Shown piece by piece: positions 21,534-33,042 of a stretch of 64,000 nt of DNA. Origin of the DNA: Flabesymbios commensalis (taxonomy: Eukaryota; Annelida; Polychaeta; Terebellida; Flabelligeridae); NCBI GenBank assembly GCA_964017125.1, contig OZ024915.1, forward strand, positions 19,071,674 to 19,135,673, read 5' to 3'. Made by a program: the position numbers and the translations under genes. The notes beneath the pieces are model-generated. The model did no database searches. It had not been told where the DNA came from and was given only the letters and a program-made list of their open reading frames with translations. Every line of letters starts with the position of its first letter. Within the stretch, counting starts at the first letter, position 1.

Positions 21534-23415
21534 ACAGATGAAGTTTGCCCAGTGTGCAGCGAGCCCTTCATCCCTTCCAAGGATGAGGTTTAGCGACTGT
21601 GCAGTGGGCCCCTCATTACTCCTGAGAGATGAGGTTTACCCAGTGTGCAACCAGCCCTCATCCATCCTGAGGATGAGGTTTAGCCAGTCTGCAGTGGGCC
21701 CATCATCCTTCCTAACAGATGACGTGTACCTATAGTGTGCAATAACCCCTCATCCCTCACTGAGCCTGAAAGATGAAGTTTACCTAGTGTGCAACCAGCC
21801 CCTCATCCCTGAGAGATGAAGTTTACCAGTGTGCAACCAGCCCCTCATCCCTCCTGAGAGATGAGGTTTATCTAGTGTGCAACCACCCCTCATCCCTCCT
21901 GAGAGACGAAGTTTACCCAGTGTGCAACCAACCCCTCATCCCCGTGAGATGAAGTTTACAAGTGTGCAACCAGCCCCTCATCCCTCCTAAGGATGAGGTT
22001 TACCTTCTGTGCGGTGGGCCCCTCATCCCTTCTGAGAGATAAGGGTTTAGCCAGTGCGCAGCGAGCCCCTCATCCCTCCTAAGAGATGAGGTTTACAAAG
22101 TGTGCAGTGGGTCCCTCATCTCTCCTGAGAGATGAGGTTTATCGACTGTGCAGTGAGCCCCTCATCCCCAACTCTGCCTGAAAGATGAGGTTTACTCAGT
22201 GTGCAGTGGGCCCCTCATACCTAACTCTGCCTCAGAGATGAGATGAACCAATAACCCAGTGTGCAGTGGGCCCCTCATCCCTATCTTTGCCTGAAAGATG
22301 AGGTTTAACCAGTGTGCAACCAGCCCTTCATCTATCATGAGAGATGAGGTTTACCTAGTGTGCAGTGGGCCCCTCGTCCCTCCTAATGATTACGTTTACC
22401 TAGTGTGCAGTGGGCCCCTCATCCCTCCAGAGAGATGAGTTTTATTGATTGTGCAGTGAGTCCCTCATCCCTAACACTGCCTGAGAGATGAGGTTTACCC
22501 AGTGTGCAGTGGGCCCCTCATTCCTAACTGACCCTGAAAGATGAGGTTTACTCAGTGTGCAGTGGGCCCCTCATCCCTAACTGGCCCTGAAAGATGAGGT
22601 TTACCCAGTGTGCAACCAGCCCCTCATCCATACTAAGAATGAGGTTTAGCCAGTCTGCAGTGGGCCCCTCATCCCTCCTAACAGATGAGGTGTACCTAGT
22701 GTGCTGTGGGCCCCTCCTCCCTTCTGAGAGATAAGGGTTTAGTCAGTGTGCAGCGAGCCCTCATCCCTCCTGAAGATGAAGTTTAGCCGGAAGTGTGCAG
22801 TGGGCCCCTCATCCATAACTGGGCCTGAAAAATAAGGTTCACCCAGTGTGTAGCGAGACTTTCACTCTCTCAGGTTGGAGTTTACACAGAGAGAGGAGGT
22901 TTACCTAGTGAGCAGTGGGCCCTTCATCCCTCTTGAGAGAGGAGGATTACCCAGTGTGCAGTGGGCCCTTCATCCCTCTTGAGAAAGGAGGTTTATCCAG
23001 TGTGCAGTGGGCCCCTCATCCTTCCTGAGAGAGGAGGTTTACCTAGTGTGCAGTGGGGTTCATCATCTCTCTTGAGAGAGAAGGTTTACCCAGTGCGCAG
23101 TGGGCCCCTCATCTCTCCTGAGATCGGAGGTTTACATAGAGTGAAGTGGGCCCTTCATCCCTCTTGAGAGACGAGGTTTATCCAGTGTGCAGTGGGCCCA
23201 TTATCCCTACCTGGCCCTGCAAGATGAGGTTTACCCAGTGTGCAGCGAGCCCCTCATTCATCCTAAGGATGAGGTTTGGTCAGTGTGCGGTGGGCCCCTC
23301 ATCCATAACAAGGCTGAAAGATGAGGTTCACCCAGTGTGTGGCGAGCCCTTCAATCTCCCAGGGTGAAATTTACACAATGTGCAGCTGAGCCCCTCATCC
23401 CCAAGAGATGAGATT
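21534..23415 (+). repeat. Minisatellite, ~46-bp unit, about 40 copies
   Basis: Units read approximately AGGTTTACCCAGTGTGCAGT, GGGCCCCTCATCCCT and CCTGAGAGATG. Some units carry an extra ~10 bp (ACTCTGCCTGAA). The translated frames are artefacts of the period. The same unit occurs reversed at 25485-26560. Confidence 0.9.
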
Positions 23416-23429
23416 ATCAGATTTTTCCT

Positions 23430-25250
23430 ATATTAACATTCTGATGCCTATACTATCACATATCTTATGTATTAGCACTCTCCATTCTAGAGTATCACAT
23501 GTATTAACTCTCTGGGGTCTAGAGCATGACATGTCTCATGTATTAACCCTCTGTGGACTAGACAACCATATTTTCTCAATGTTAACTTTCTGATGCCTAG
23601 AGTATCACATGTCATATTTATTAAGCCTCTGTGGACTAAAGTATCACACGTATTAACCCTCTGTGATCTAGATTATCACGTTTCTGATGTGTTAGCCCTC
23701 TGTGGACTACACTATCATATTTATCTTATTTTAACCTACTGATGCCTAGAGCATCATAGATGCTAGTTATTAACATTCTATAGGCTGGAGTTTGACATGT
23801 ATTAAATCTCTGAGGTCCAGAGAGTAGATAGTATCACGTCTCTCTAATATTAACCCTATGTGGACTAAACTATTATAATTATTTCTTCTATATTACCCTT
23901 TTGATGTCTGGAGTATCACATTTCTTATTTATCAACCCTCTGTTGACAAGAATATCGCAAGTATTAACCCTCTGTGGTCTAGAGTATTACGTTTCTAATA
24001 TATTCACCCTATGTGGACTACACTATCATGTTTAGCTTATTTTAACCTACTGATGCCTAAATCATCACATATGCAATTTGTTAACCCTCCATAGGCTGGA
24101 GTATTACGTGTATTAACCTTCTGAGGTCCGGAGAGTCGATAGTATCACGTGTCTCAAATATTAACCCTCTGTAGACTATACTATCATATTTCTTCTATAT
24201 TCAACTTTAGATGTCTGGAGTATCACATGTCTTATTTATTAACCCTCTGTTGACTAAACTATCCCAAGTATTAACCCTCTGTGGTCTAGAGTATCACGTT
24301 TCTTATGTCTTAACCCTCTGTAGACTACACTATCATGTTTATCATATTTTAACCTACTCATGCCTAGAGCTTTATAGACCCCCTATAGTTTACAGTTTGA
24401 TGTGTATTAACCCCCTGAGGTCCAGATGGTCGATAGCATCACGCGTGTCTCGTGTATTAACGCTCTGTGGACTAGATTGCCATATTTCTTCTATATTAAC
24501 CTTCTCATACCTAGAGTATCATATGTTTTATTTATTAATCCTTTCCGGACTAGAGTAACACATGTATTAATCCTTTGGGGTCTCTGATATCACGTGTCTC
24601 CAATTTAATCTTCTGCGACTAGACTATTATATATATCTAATGTTAACCTTCTGTTGCCTAGAGTATTACATGTCTTCTGTATTAAAGCCGACATAATCAG
24701 GCTAAAATCATAAAAAAATAAAAAAAAATATTTTGGCTTCTTAATATAGGCCTACTTCCTTAATATGTGAACATGTCCATCGACTAGAATTGCGGAAGTC
24801 TTTTAAATTTTGGGTTGCTGTGGCAACGTAGCAAGGGTGCGGAAAGCCCCGTTTATCAGTTATTCCTGTATTTCTTAATTTAGACATGTATGTCTGAAAT
24901 TAAAATGCGTTTTTATTTCTCGCTTAACTGATAAATGCGCAACACAAAATTTAAAAAACATACGCAATACTAGTCTATGGACATGTTCACATATTATGGC
25001 CATATTAAGAAGCTAAAATAAAATAAAGGATTTTTTATGATTTTAGCCTGATTGTGTCGCTTTAACTGTCTGGGGGCTGGAGTATCAAGTGTTTTAACCA
25101 TCTGGTGTCTTTAGTATCACGTATCCAAACCTCTGTGAAGTAGAGTATCATATTTTTCCTATATTAACCTGCTGATGCCTAGAATCATATGTCTAATAGT
25201 ATGAAATTGCTTCCATATTAACCATGTTAACCATCTGGTGCCACACATGT
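23430..25250 (+). repeat. Minisatellite, ~38-45 bp unit, degenerate
   Basis: Units contain TATTAACCCTCTGTGGACTA, GAGTATCACATG and TCTTATGT. About thirty copies, interrupted by a MITE at 24684-25064. It lies between the two opposite-facing blocks of the 46-bp minisatellite. Confidence 0.85.
24684..25064. mobile_element. MITE with TIR AAAGCCGACATAATCAGGC
   Basis: About 380 bp. The left terminus AAAGCCGACATAATCAGGCT and the complement of the right terminus AAAGCGACACAATCAGGCT match over about 33 bp with few changes. It lies in the minisatellite with TTAA at both junctions, consistent with either a TTAA or a TA target. A second inner inverted repeat (GTGAACATGTCCAT near 24768, complement near 24975) extends the symmetry. 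No coding frame. Confidence 0.8.
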
Positions 25251-25484
25251 GTATGATATATTTTCTTCTGTAGCTAGACCCAGCAAATGCTACAAATTGA
25301 AATATATATTAGACAGATCAATTTTCAAAGCAGATATTTACGAAACTTAGGCCTAACGTTATCTAGGCTAGAAAAGCTAGGTGGATAAATCGGAGTTAGA
25401 GAGAAAATTAGCAAAATACTTTGATAGTAATCTAAGTTTTAAAGATCATTGTTTTATTACAGTGTTAATATTGCACACTGAAAA

Positions 25485-26560
25485 AACCTTATCTCTCAGG
25501 AGGGATGAGAGACTGGTTGCACACTGGTAAGTTTCATCTCAGGGAGAAGTAGGGGCTGTAGGTGGGGCTGGTTGCAGATTGGGTGAACTTCATCTCTCAG
25601 GCAGAGTCAGGGATGAGGGGACCACTGTACACTAGGTAAACCTCAACACTCTACGCTAGGAATGGTAAGCCTTATATCTCGGAAGGGATGAGGGGCCCAC
25701 TGCACAGAAGGTAAATCTCATCTCCCAGGGGGGGAGGGACTCATTGTACACTGGCTAAACCTAATCCTTAAAAGCCTTATACGGAATACGGCGTTCGCTC
25801 ATCGTGGTTGGCTCTATCACTGAAGTTAAGCAACGTCGCGCCCGGCTCATAATTGGATGGGTGTCCGCCTGGTGACTGCCAGGTGCTGTATACAATCGTG
25901 GGGCTCAGAGAACCACGTAAATCAGCTAGTTTGTCAGACTGACCTAGAGTTGGACGTAAAAGAACCTCAATGGACGTAGGCGCAGTCTCCATCCAGCGAG
26001 ACCCCAGAAAATCCACAATGTGTGAGTACTTGGCACATTTGCTTGGAATTAAAATAGCTTGATGCGCCTCAATGGCAGCTCAGCTGTATATCTCCCATGA
26101 GACTGAGTTGGAATTTGTATGATAATAGGCCTTGCGAAGTTACGCTTGATGTTCAGCACTCTGAACAGCCTCCCGCTGGATACATGCGCTATATAAGATT
26201 TCATTTATTCATTCATTCAAAAGGGGCTGGTTGCACACTGGTAAACTTCATCTCTCAGGGATGAGGGGCCCACTACACACTTTGTAAACATCATCTCTGA
26301 GGCAGTGTCAGGGATGAGGGGCCGACTGCACACTATGTAAACCTCATATATTAGGAGGGGTGAGGGGCCCATTTCACACTGGCTAAACCTCATCATTAGC
26401 CATCGTAATTAAGATGGATGAAAAGCTGGTTGCACACTGGGTAAACCTCATATTTTAGGCTTAGTTTGGGACGAGGGGCCCACTGCTCACATGGTAAACC
26501 TCATCTCTCAGGAATGAAAAGACGGAGCTTGTTACACACTGAATATGTTTATTTCGAAAT
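25485..26560 (-). repeat. 46-bp minisatellite, reversed block
   Basis: Units read TGCACACTGGGTAAACCTCA, TCTCTCAGGAGGGATGAGG and GGCCCAC, the complement of 21534-23415. About a dozen units in two parts (25485-25765 and 26222-26560), split by the 5S-derived SINE. Confidence 0.85.
25770..26217 (+). mobile_element. 5S rRNA-derived SINE (SINE3 type)
   Basis: The head resembles 5S rRNA: AAGTTAAGCAACGTCGCGCC corresponds to the 5S A box (AAGCTAAGCAGGGTCGGGCC), followed by TGGATGGGTGTCCGCCTGG (C-box region) and CCAGGTGCTGTATAC, like the 5S 3' end. A ~300-bp non-5S body follows, then a terminal GCGCTATATAAGATTTCA and an ATTC repeat tail. It is inserted in the minisatellite, with a possible AAAAG duplication. 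RNA polymerase III transcription from the internal promoter is expected for this class. It is a retroposon, not a functional 5S gene: the head lacks the normal 5' ~25 nt and has several changes. Confidence 0.85.
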
Positions 26561-26576
26561 AAATACTTCTACACTA

Positions 26577-26745
26577 AGGGCCGTATTCTTGAAGCTAGTT
26601 TAGCCAACACAAAGTTTAGGCTTAACACAGTGTTAAGTAAAACAGTGTTTTAAAAATAATTAGCACGTATGCCAAAAGCAAGGTTAGCATCGTGCTAATA
26701 AACCATAAGGGTAAACCCTAAACCAGTTATAAAACGTCAACCCTT
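26577..26745. mobile_element. DNA-transposon end or MITE fragment
   Basis: Begins GGGCCGTATTCTTGAAGCTA and continues with GTTTAGGCTTAACACAGTGTT and an imperfect inverted arrangement. Such ends are familiar from dispersed DNA transposons of marine invertebrates, but the other terminus was not found. Confidence 0.3.
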
Positions 26746-26759
26746 GACGTCGTCCTGAC

Positions 26760-27395
26760 GCCAACACGACAAGGCGGACGGCGAAGGGCTGGTTATAAAA
26801 CTATAGATTCCAGATTCATATAAAACAGACTCCATGATTCTGGGTCAAACGTCGTATTTATTTCATCTCCACTGTGTAGAACACATAATATCAATCATAC
26901 AGTCGAATAGTCAGTTTAACATGGCAGGAAAACACAATGCGTAGGTTTCTAGCTTACTTCACAAGTTAGGCGTGCACCACGCTCTTCTCCCCGACGTCTG
27001 TCCCTTATATAAGCTATACATTAACATAATCACAACACTGATTTAACATAGAATTAGTCATCATCATAATCGGAACATGGATTTAACATACATATACACA
27101 TGCTCAGGCCTCCCCTTTGTCCGGTCCAGCGACAGACCACCCAGGCCTTGAGAGCCAGGCCCGCGGACGCCAGTCACTCTGAGTGGACAGCCTATCATAA
27201 TGACCTTACTGACCTCTGGCAGATTCTGCCGGGACCGCCTGTGTTACAACCAGGATTACCGTCTGGATTACAATTGAGTAATCCATTGTAATCCATTGTA
27301 ACATGCCGACCCGCAACGTGATCCAGCTGCGCACAGCTTGTCCTGTTTGATGGTGTCCCGGTCAGACAGATCAATGGTAGCATCATAGCTATGCA
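26760..27395 (-). mobile_element. Possible LTR of a fossil envelope-bearing element
   Basis: On the minus strand, downstream of the env-like fossil, a purine-rich GGGGGATAGG near 27410 is followed by a region with a TATA-like CTTATATAAGG (about 27004-27014) and, about 150 bp on, AATAAATAC (about 26854-26862). This is the order expected of a 3' LTR. No second LTR is present in the window, so ends and identity are unproven. Confidence 0.35.
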
Positions 27396-27705
27396 TACTT
27401 TTACATAGGCCTATCCCCCAAAGTTAGAAAACGGAATATGTTTTCCAACTCCGGCTAACAGTGATAAAAATATGCATACAAAAAACAACCTTAGTTAATG
27501 TTATGTGAGTATGATGAACATAGCATATGTAACAACAAGTACGCTCACCACTGGATGGCGAGTCCAACAATGATGGTACTTTTACGTAAGTCAATACGAC
27601 CGACTTGTGCCATAATGATGGGTTATACAATCATATACAACATAAAGACACAACAATGATACATTACTGAGATGCGCATCACACAACGTTACATGATTGT
27701 AGGCA
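27396..27705. other. Spacer between env fossil and possible LTR
   Basis: AT-rich, no gene recognised. By position it would be the 3' non-coding part of the fossil element. Confidence 0.35.
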
Positions 27706-30700
27706 CTACCCTTGATCACCGGCCCTCTCTGGTCGCGGTATTGCGATCCAATGGTCTCCAGCTGTTGTAGGCGTGGGAGGTTTGACTGCCTCCTTTAGGA
27801 GACCACGGCAAAGTTTCCACAATTGGGCTGCCGGACACTTCCACCATAGCAAGAACGCACAACCAATGACTAGAGCAACCGGCGACAACAAAGACAGCGG
27901 CAATGCCCAGCGGAAAGAGGACCGCCAGCCAGCCAATGTCCAATGTCCAACTGGGCATCCAAGCATTTAATTTTTCCAGGGTTATGTCCTCAATTTGTGG
28001 TAATGCTTGCCAGTCCGGGTGCTCGAGGCGTGTTTGTAAGAGCTCTTGCGGTACAAGGGTGGATCAATTGAGTGGCAGATGAGTAAGAATAGCTGGTGTT
28101 ATTGCTAGCTGAGCCAGCAGATGGGCCACTCCGGGGAGTGTCCAATCTTGACCCTGCATACGACAATCAGCAGCCACTCGTAAAATAAATATTCCAATTT
28201 CCATATGTTGTCGTATTTCCGGTTTTCCACGACAATGTATGGACTATCCTTCTCCATAGGTTCTAATGGCATACATGGCAGGCGCTATTTCCTCTGCAGA
28301 CCCCTCGGGACGTGTTTCCGAGCTGCGGTGAACAAACAACTGGCACGTTGTATGACGTCACCATTCAGTATTCCTCTGGTGCAGAGAAGGCGACCCCTGT
28401 CGTAAATGGGACCCGAACGACAGATGGCTGGCTCGTTGCCTGCGCAGTCGTGGGGTTCAAATATTCCGCCACGTTGCTATCAACGGCTACATCTTGGGGT
28501 GTTTGTACATGGAGTGTGTGGCCCGATCCATTAACAGGAAACGGCCACGAACGGATACGGTAACGAGCATACCGTATTTTGTCCATCAGAGGCAGTTGTG
28601 CTGTAAGCACCAAACGTCGGGTCTCTTCCCACACTGGTACTAACGATACATGTTGATAATACCAAGCGAGACCCTGCGAAAACAGACCAACACCCTGACT
28701 ATTCTCTAGAATCAGCATCAGCTCGTTAGGAGGCAATATCTCCTCCGTTAGCTGTCCCAATTCTAGGGATGCGCGTTGGCGCTGATAGCGATCGGATTCG
28801 CGCAGCCAAAGATTATGTACACTCTCTAGGGCAGACAAAATCCGATCAATCTGGGTGCTCTCTTCCAGAGCAATTAAACTGCCCACGAACCCATCTAATA
28901 CACGGCGGTAAGTTACTATAGGTCGTACGCCCAATATCGCGAACCACGTTTTTCGCCATTTAAAAAATATTCACCAGCTGAAATTATTATTTCCGACTTC
29001 TATTCAACTCACTAACATGTCCGGCGATCTCCAGGTATAATTTTTGTTTGAAAAATATTTTAACTTGGGAGATCTTTTCTTTGTTATGTATAACGTTTTT
29101 CGCGAATTTCACTTAATATCGCCCACCGCTCTAATGATGAATGACTTGCACCTGTCATTATACATGACAAAGAAAGGATCAGACGATGTAAAGTATTTTT
29201 TGCCGAAAAAACGGCAGAAATAGGCGCCGGATAACTTGGCAAGTTGAATAAAGTTGAAAAAAATAAAATTTAGTAACCAAATATTTTTTAAATGGCAAAA
29301 AACGTAGTTCGCGATATTGGGCGTATGACCTATAGTTCAGCGTACATCTCCTTGGCGAATTGTGTGTTGCGTTGCCGCGTGGCGATATGCTGACGAGAAA
29401 AACAAAGACAAACTATGGAAAAATGTATATACAAATAATGTAATTTATTTCAGGTTGAAAATGTACAAGAAATGATGAGATCGGTAAAATATACTCAGAC
29501 TCAGATACCAATGGTAGCGATACTAATAAAATACTAGACTAGCGTTAGGCTATGGTGATTAGAACGTCGAAACTGTCCCTTGAATTTAAAGTTAGATAAA
29601 GTAAATCTGGAAGTCGGAAATATAATAATTAAGGTCTAATTTTGTTGTATTTATAAATTAGGTTAATAAGAGTGACTCGCTCGTCTATTGACTAACCTAG
29701 TCAAACTTATTAACCTGATTATATATCTGAAGGCTGAAGTGAGTGAAGAATGATCGACCTAACGATGTCGACTATACCAGCAGAGTTTTATGTCAACTGC
29801 TGGCAAGAGCCCCGTTGCAATGAATGGGTCTCTATTTATTGGGGCAAAAACACCCTCGAAACCCCTACGTTTACACTAAAACGGAGAGTAATATACTTTA
29901 AAATAGAATATATTAATAAGAAATCGCCGATTATACTTGATACTCAATTATGATAACATATTTGAGTAATAAATATAATTATTAAAGTCACACTAAAAGT
30001 GTACAATTTAACCTCAGAACCCAAATGGTTTGTTTACAAATAATATTCTCAGTGCAATACTTATTGTATGACGTCACAGTTCTAAGTCGTTATGGCGACG
30101 CCATACCACAGGGGAATTCCACACCAGAGCTGAAATAATGCGACGTCATCAAAACATCATGAAAAACACTATAAATACACACTATTAACAGTCGCTGATA
30201 CGTTAGAAATATAATATCCTGAAAGCATATAATATTATAGCATCACAATTAAAGTCAGAATCTCTACTTCATTCTGCTTGACACTGGTTTAAATACAGTA
30301 CTTATTGCAACTATAAACATTATAAATCATCAAATCCCAACATGTTCAACAGCAACGAGGTGTTGGCGATTGACCACAGCCCTTGTCTGATTGACCACAG
30401 ATATCAGTTCGTTGGTGGCGTGGACAATACGACTATTTGTTCTTTGGGCTTTGGTAATGTGGTGTTTTAACTGAGCCACCTGGTCCTCTGTGGCTGTGCT
30501 GAACAATGTAGCTCAAATCTCACCCACAAAATTGAACAAACCTTGTTTAATTCGTGTGTTGGGAAGCATCTGCGAGGGAGTTGTTATCGTAGCCTCCATG
30601 TCGCGGATGCGCTGCTCTCAAACATTTCGAGTCGTACGCGAATAGTTCTGATGGTTCCCAGTTTCTCTATGACTAGTCCTAATTCATTCAGACACTCATC

Positions 30701-30947
30701 CATGCGAGGCTCGCTCCTGGGAGCGTCTATGACCACTAAGACCGTGTATGTCCCGCGGCGCACGTGTAGGGCCTATGTCCGAGGCACGAGTAATTAACAG
30801 TCCATCACTCAGCAGGTGTGGGACGTTGTCCGTCAACATGAAAGGCATCTGTGCCGCGTGACATACGGCTAACCAGCAAACGCACACACGGAAGTTAGCA
30901 ACTCGCATTTTGCACGTTTCTGGTAATCTGGTGACGTAGGTGAGCAA
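27706..30947 (-). pseudogene. Fossil env of an errantivirus/gypsy-like element, copy 1
   Basis: Minus-strand blocks resemble F-type envelope proteins of insect errantiviruses and baculoviruses. There is a signal-peptide-like start, a fusion-peptide-like GLFNFVGE followed by a helical region, a conserved segment containing QLPLMDKIRYARYRI, and a membrane segment with a basic tail near the 3' end. Two blocks are separated by about 0.9 kb of AT-rich non-coding sequence, and a MITE (28919-29332) has inserted later. It is clearly broken, with several breaks. Part of the fossil lies in the 10-kb segment that recurs at 38995-48258. Confidence 0.6.
28919..29332. mobile_element. MITE, TA target, TIR TAGGTCGTACGCCCAATATC
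   Basis: 414 bp with ~53-bp inverted repeats (left TAGGTCGTACGCCCAATATC, complement of the right TAGGTCATACGCCCAATATC), flanked by TA on both sides. The other copy of the duplicated segment (about 40080) has a single uninterrupted TA, an exact empty site. The TA target suggests Tc1/mariner-type mobilisation. No coding capacity. Confidence 0.92.
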
Positions 30948-30950
30948 AAT

Positions 30951-31489
30951 GGTAAGCGTCGTTTAGGTGTGCGACGTATCTACGCGCTGTCGTCGATAAG
31001 GAACATCGAAGCCCGGCCGTCAATTGCCCAGCGGCGGTTGTGGCGACATAATTTCAGAGGGGGTACATTATCTGGCATTAATTAGTAGGGCGGAGAATTT
31101 CTAGGCTGTTTTGACAGTTGACTATACTTTTAAGAAAACTTCAGAATGCCGTTTAAACCGGCTGGTTTTACAGTTTGATCGACGTTCATGCACACAAATG
31201 ATGGTTACCCACATCCAAAATGCATACAATTTGTGTACACAGCATACACAATTTAATACTCTGGTTAAAAGCGCGTTCCCGATAACACGATACGTCTATA
31301 CAATGTTGGTTCAACGTTGGGCCCGTGTTGCAGACAGCGGTACATCATTAATCCAACAGTGGGCTAAGGTCTATTGTTTACTGACATATGTTTGTGTCAT
31401 ATTATAATTATACATGTTGCTCAGAATTCAAATATTCGTTGTGTAAAATATTAAGCACAACTTTCCGATATTAATCATTCTTAATCCGA
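30951..31489. other. Unassigned, duplicated at about 41690-42657
   Basis: Contains a TTGGTTCAACGTTGGGCCC segment near 31310, related to the hairpin core at 11636. No gene recognised. Confidence 0.45.
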
Positions 31490-31617
31490 TAGGGCGGGGG
31501 CCCTGGTGCAGTGATTAAAGCTACCTGCTTTGAAAGTTGGGAACGCGGGTTCGAACCCCACTCTGGCCTTCAAGTTAGAAAAAAGCAAAATGTTTCTTCC
31601 CCGCTCACGCGTAAAAA
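31490..31617 (+). mobile_element. tRNA-derived SINE head, diverged family
   Basis: GGGCGGGGGCCCTGGTGCAG, A-box-like GTGATTAAAGCTACC, B box GGTTCGAACCC, then AAAATGTTTCTTCCCCGCTC. Related to the SINE heads at 48347 and 63325, but it runs into a CTCTGT simple repeat instead of the usual body. Duplicated at 42658-42785. Confidence 0.75.
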
Positions 31618-31905
31618 TTCAATATCTGTCTCTGTCTGTCTCTGTCTATGGCTCTGACTCTGGCTCTGGTTCTGTCTCTGCCTCTGTCTGTCTCTGTCTC
31701 TGGCTCTGTCTCTGGCTATGTCTCTGGCTCTGTCTCTGGCTCTGTCTGTCTCTGGCGCTGTCTCTGTCTGTCTCTGTCTATGGCTCTGTCTCAGGCTATG
31801 GCTCTGTCTGACTCTGTCTGTGTCTGTCTCTGGCTCTGTCTCAGTCTGTCTCTGGCTCTGATTCTGTCTCTGGCTCTGTCTCTGTATCTGGCTTTCGCGC
31901 TCCTT
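31618..31905 (+). repeat. Simple repeat, (CTCTGT/CTCTGG)n
   Basis: A hexanucleotide array mixing CTCTGT, CTCTGG and CTATGG. It grew at the 3' end of the SINE head. Open frames in it are artefacts. The counterpart is 42786-43110. Confidence 0.9.
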
Positions 31906-32502
31906 CAATAACAATGGCTCCGTCCAAACTCACTAGCACGTTAGTGGTAGTTCCTTCTAGTTTTGGCCATTATATAGCTATTTGTGATGATTTCAAATTG
32001 GAAGAACTCTTTAGTCTCCATGGTTGATACGCAAATATTTCAGCATTGTGTGTTAAACCATCTAGACATTAATGAATTATTATGTATTTGGCCAACGTTC
32101 TAAGGTATGTGGTCCATGAAAAGTGAATATTTTTAATCAGGTAGGTGAAACGTCTGACCTGTTTATAACTAGGCAATGTTGATGGGTAGAATCAGATTTA
32201 AGTTCTAAAGTATATTTTTTATACCACTCCATGGCGGAGACTTATTTCTGAGGTCACGATATTACTGCAATACATGTTTCAAATTACTGTTATTATTATT
32301 ACATTTAGCTATAAACAAAAAAATTACATATTTGTGAACTAATTTATACTATTCGTCTTCTGTTTTGTGAGTAGGCCCATGGTTTATCCTCTTCCAGTCT
32401 GTGCCGACTATGCGTTTCTGAGGGTAGTAACAATCTGTTCAATTTGTCCTTGTATTAAGACTGATTAAGGCAAAGTGAACAGTATATCATCGGTTGTTTA
32501 GA
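31906..32502. other. Unassigned, duplicated
   Basis: 31965-32060 resembles the right end of the CAGCACG-group MITE (GGTCTCCATGG-like and CAGCATTGTGTG). The rest is unrecognised. Counterpart 43111-43700. Confidence 0.45.
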
Positions 32503-33042
32503 TTAAAGGGACCCCTTGGGATGAGACATTTTCAATGTTGTCAATTTTAAAAATTTAATTTAATTGAAGCTATATAGCCTACTGATCTTAACTGAGAATA
32601 CGAAAAAGTCAAAAAAAAATTTAAAGCACTGAAAAAGAGTGAAATAGTTCCAGGTCGTATATTGCCATGTAAACAAAACAAGTCAGCAATATTCAGCACT
32701 TTAGATCACATATTCCCACGTATCAGACGGTAAGATCAAACCAGTCCCGCTAATTGGTGTCTCATAGTCAGGACACGGGAGGACACGCCTGCAGCACTGA
32801 TTGTCTACCCAACGCTGGGCCGATGCCATCAGCATGTGGCCCAATGCTGTGAAAACATTTAATCGTCCTTCAGGTATACAAATAGTTTGTTTGGGTTACT
32901 TCTGGTTTCATAGAAATGTTGATTAAAAATATTTGTAAAAATATGAAAATTCTGAAAAAAATAAAAACATGATCCGTGGGATACACTACTTCAGTACGGA
33001 TATAAAAACGAAAATTGATGTCATCCCAAGGGGCTGCTTTAA
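32503..33042. mobile_element. MITE, TIR ending CCCCTTGGGATGA, only in copy A
   Basis: About 540 bp with termini AAAGGGACCCCTTGGGATGA and the complement AAAGCAGCCCCTTGGGATGA (three differences). The counterpart near 43700 reads GATTAAGGTATTATCG without it, so it inserted at a TTAA or TAA. It includes a CCAACGCTGGGCCGATG segment. No coding capacity. Confidence 0.85.

Noticed and set aside
25770-25900. Functional 5S rRNA gene
   Set aside because: Only the middle and 3' part resemble 5S, with several substitutions, and the sequence continues into a SINE body and ATTC tail.
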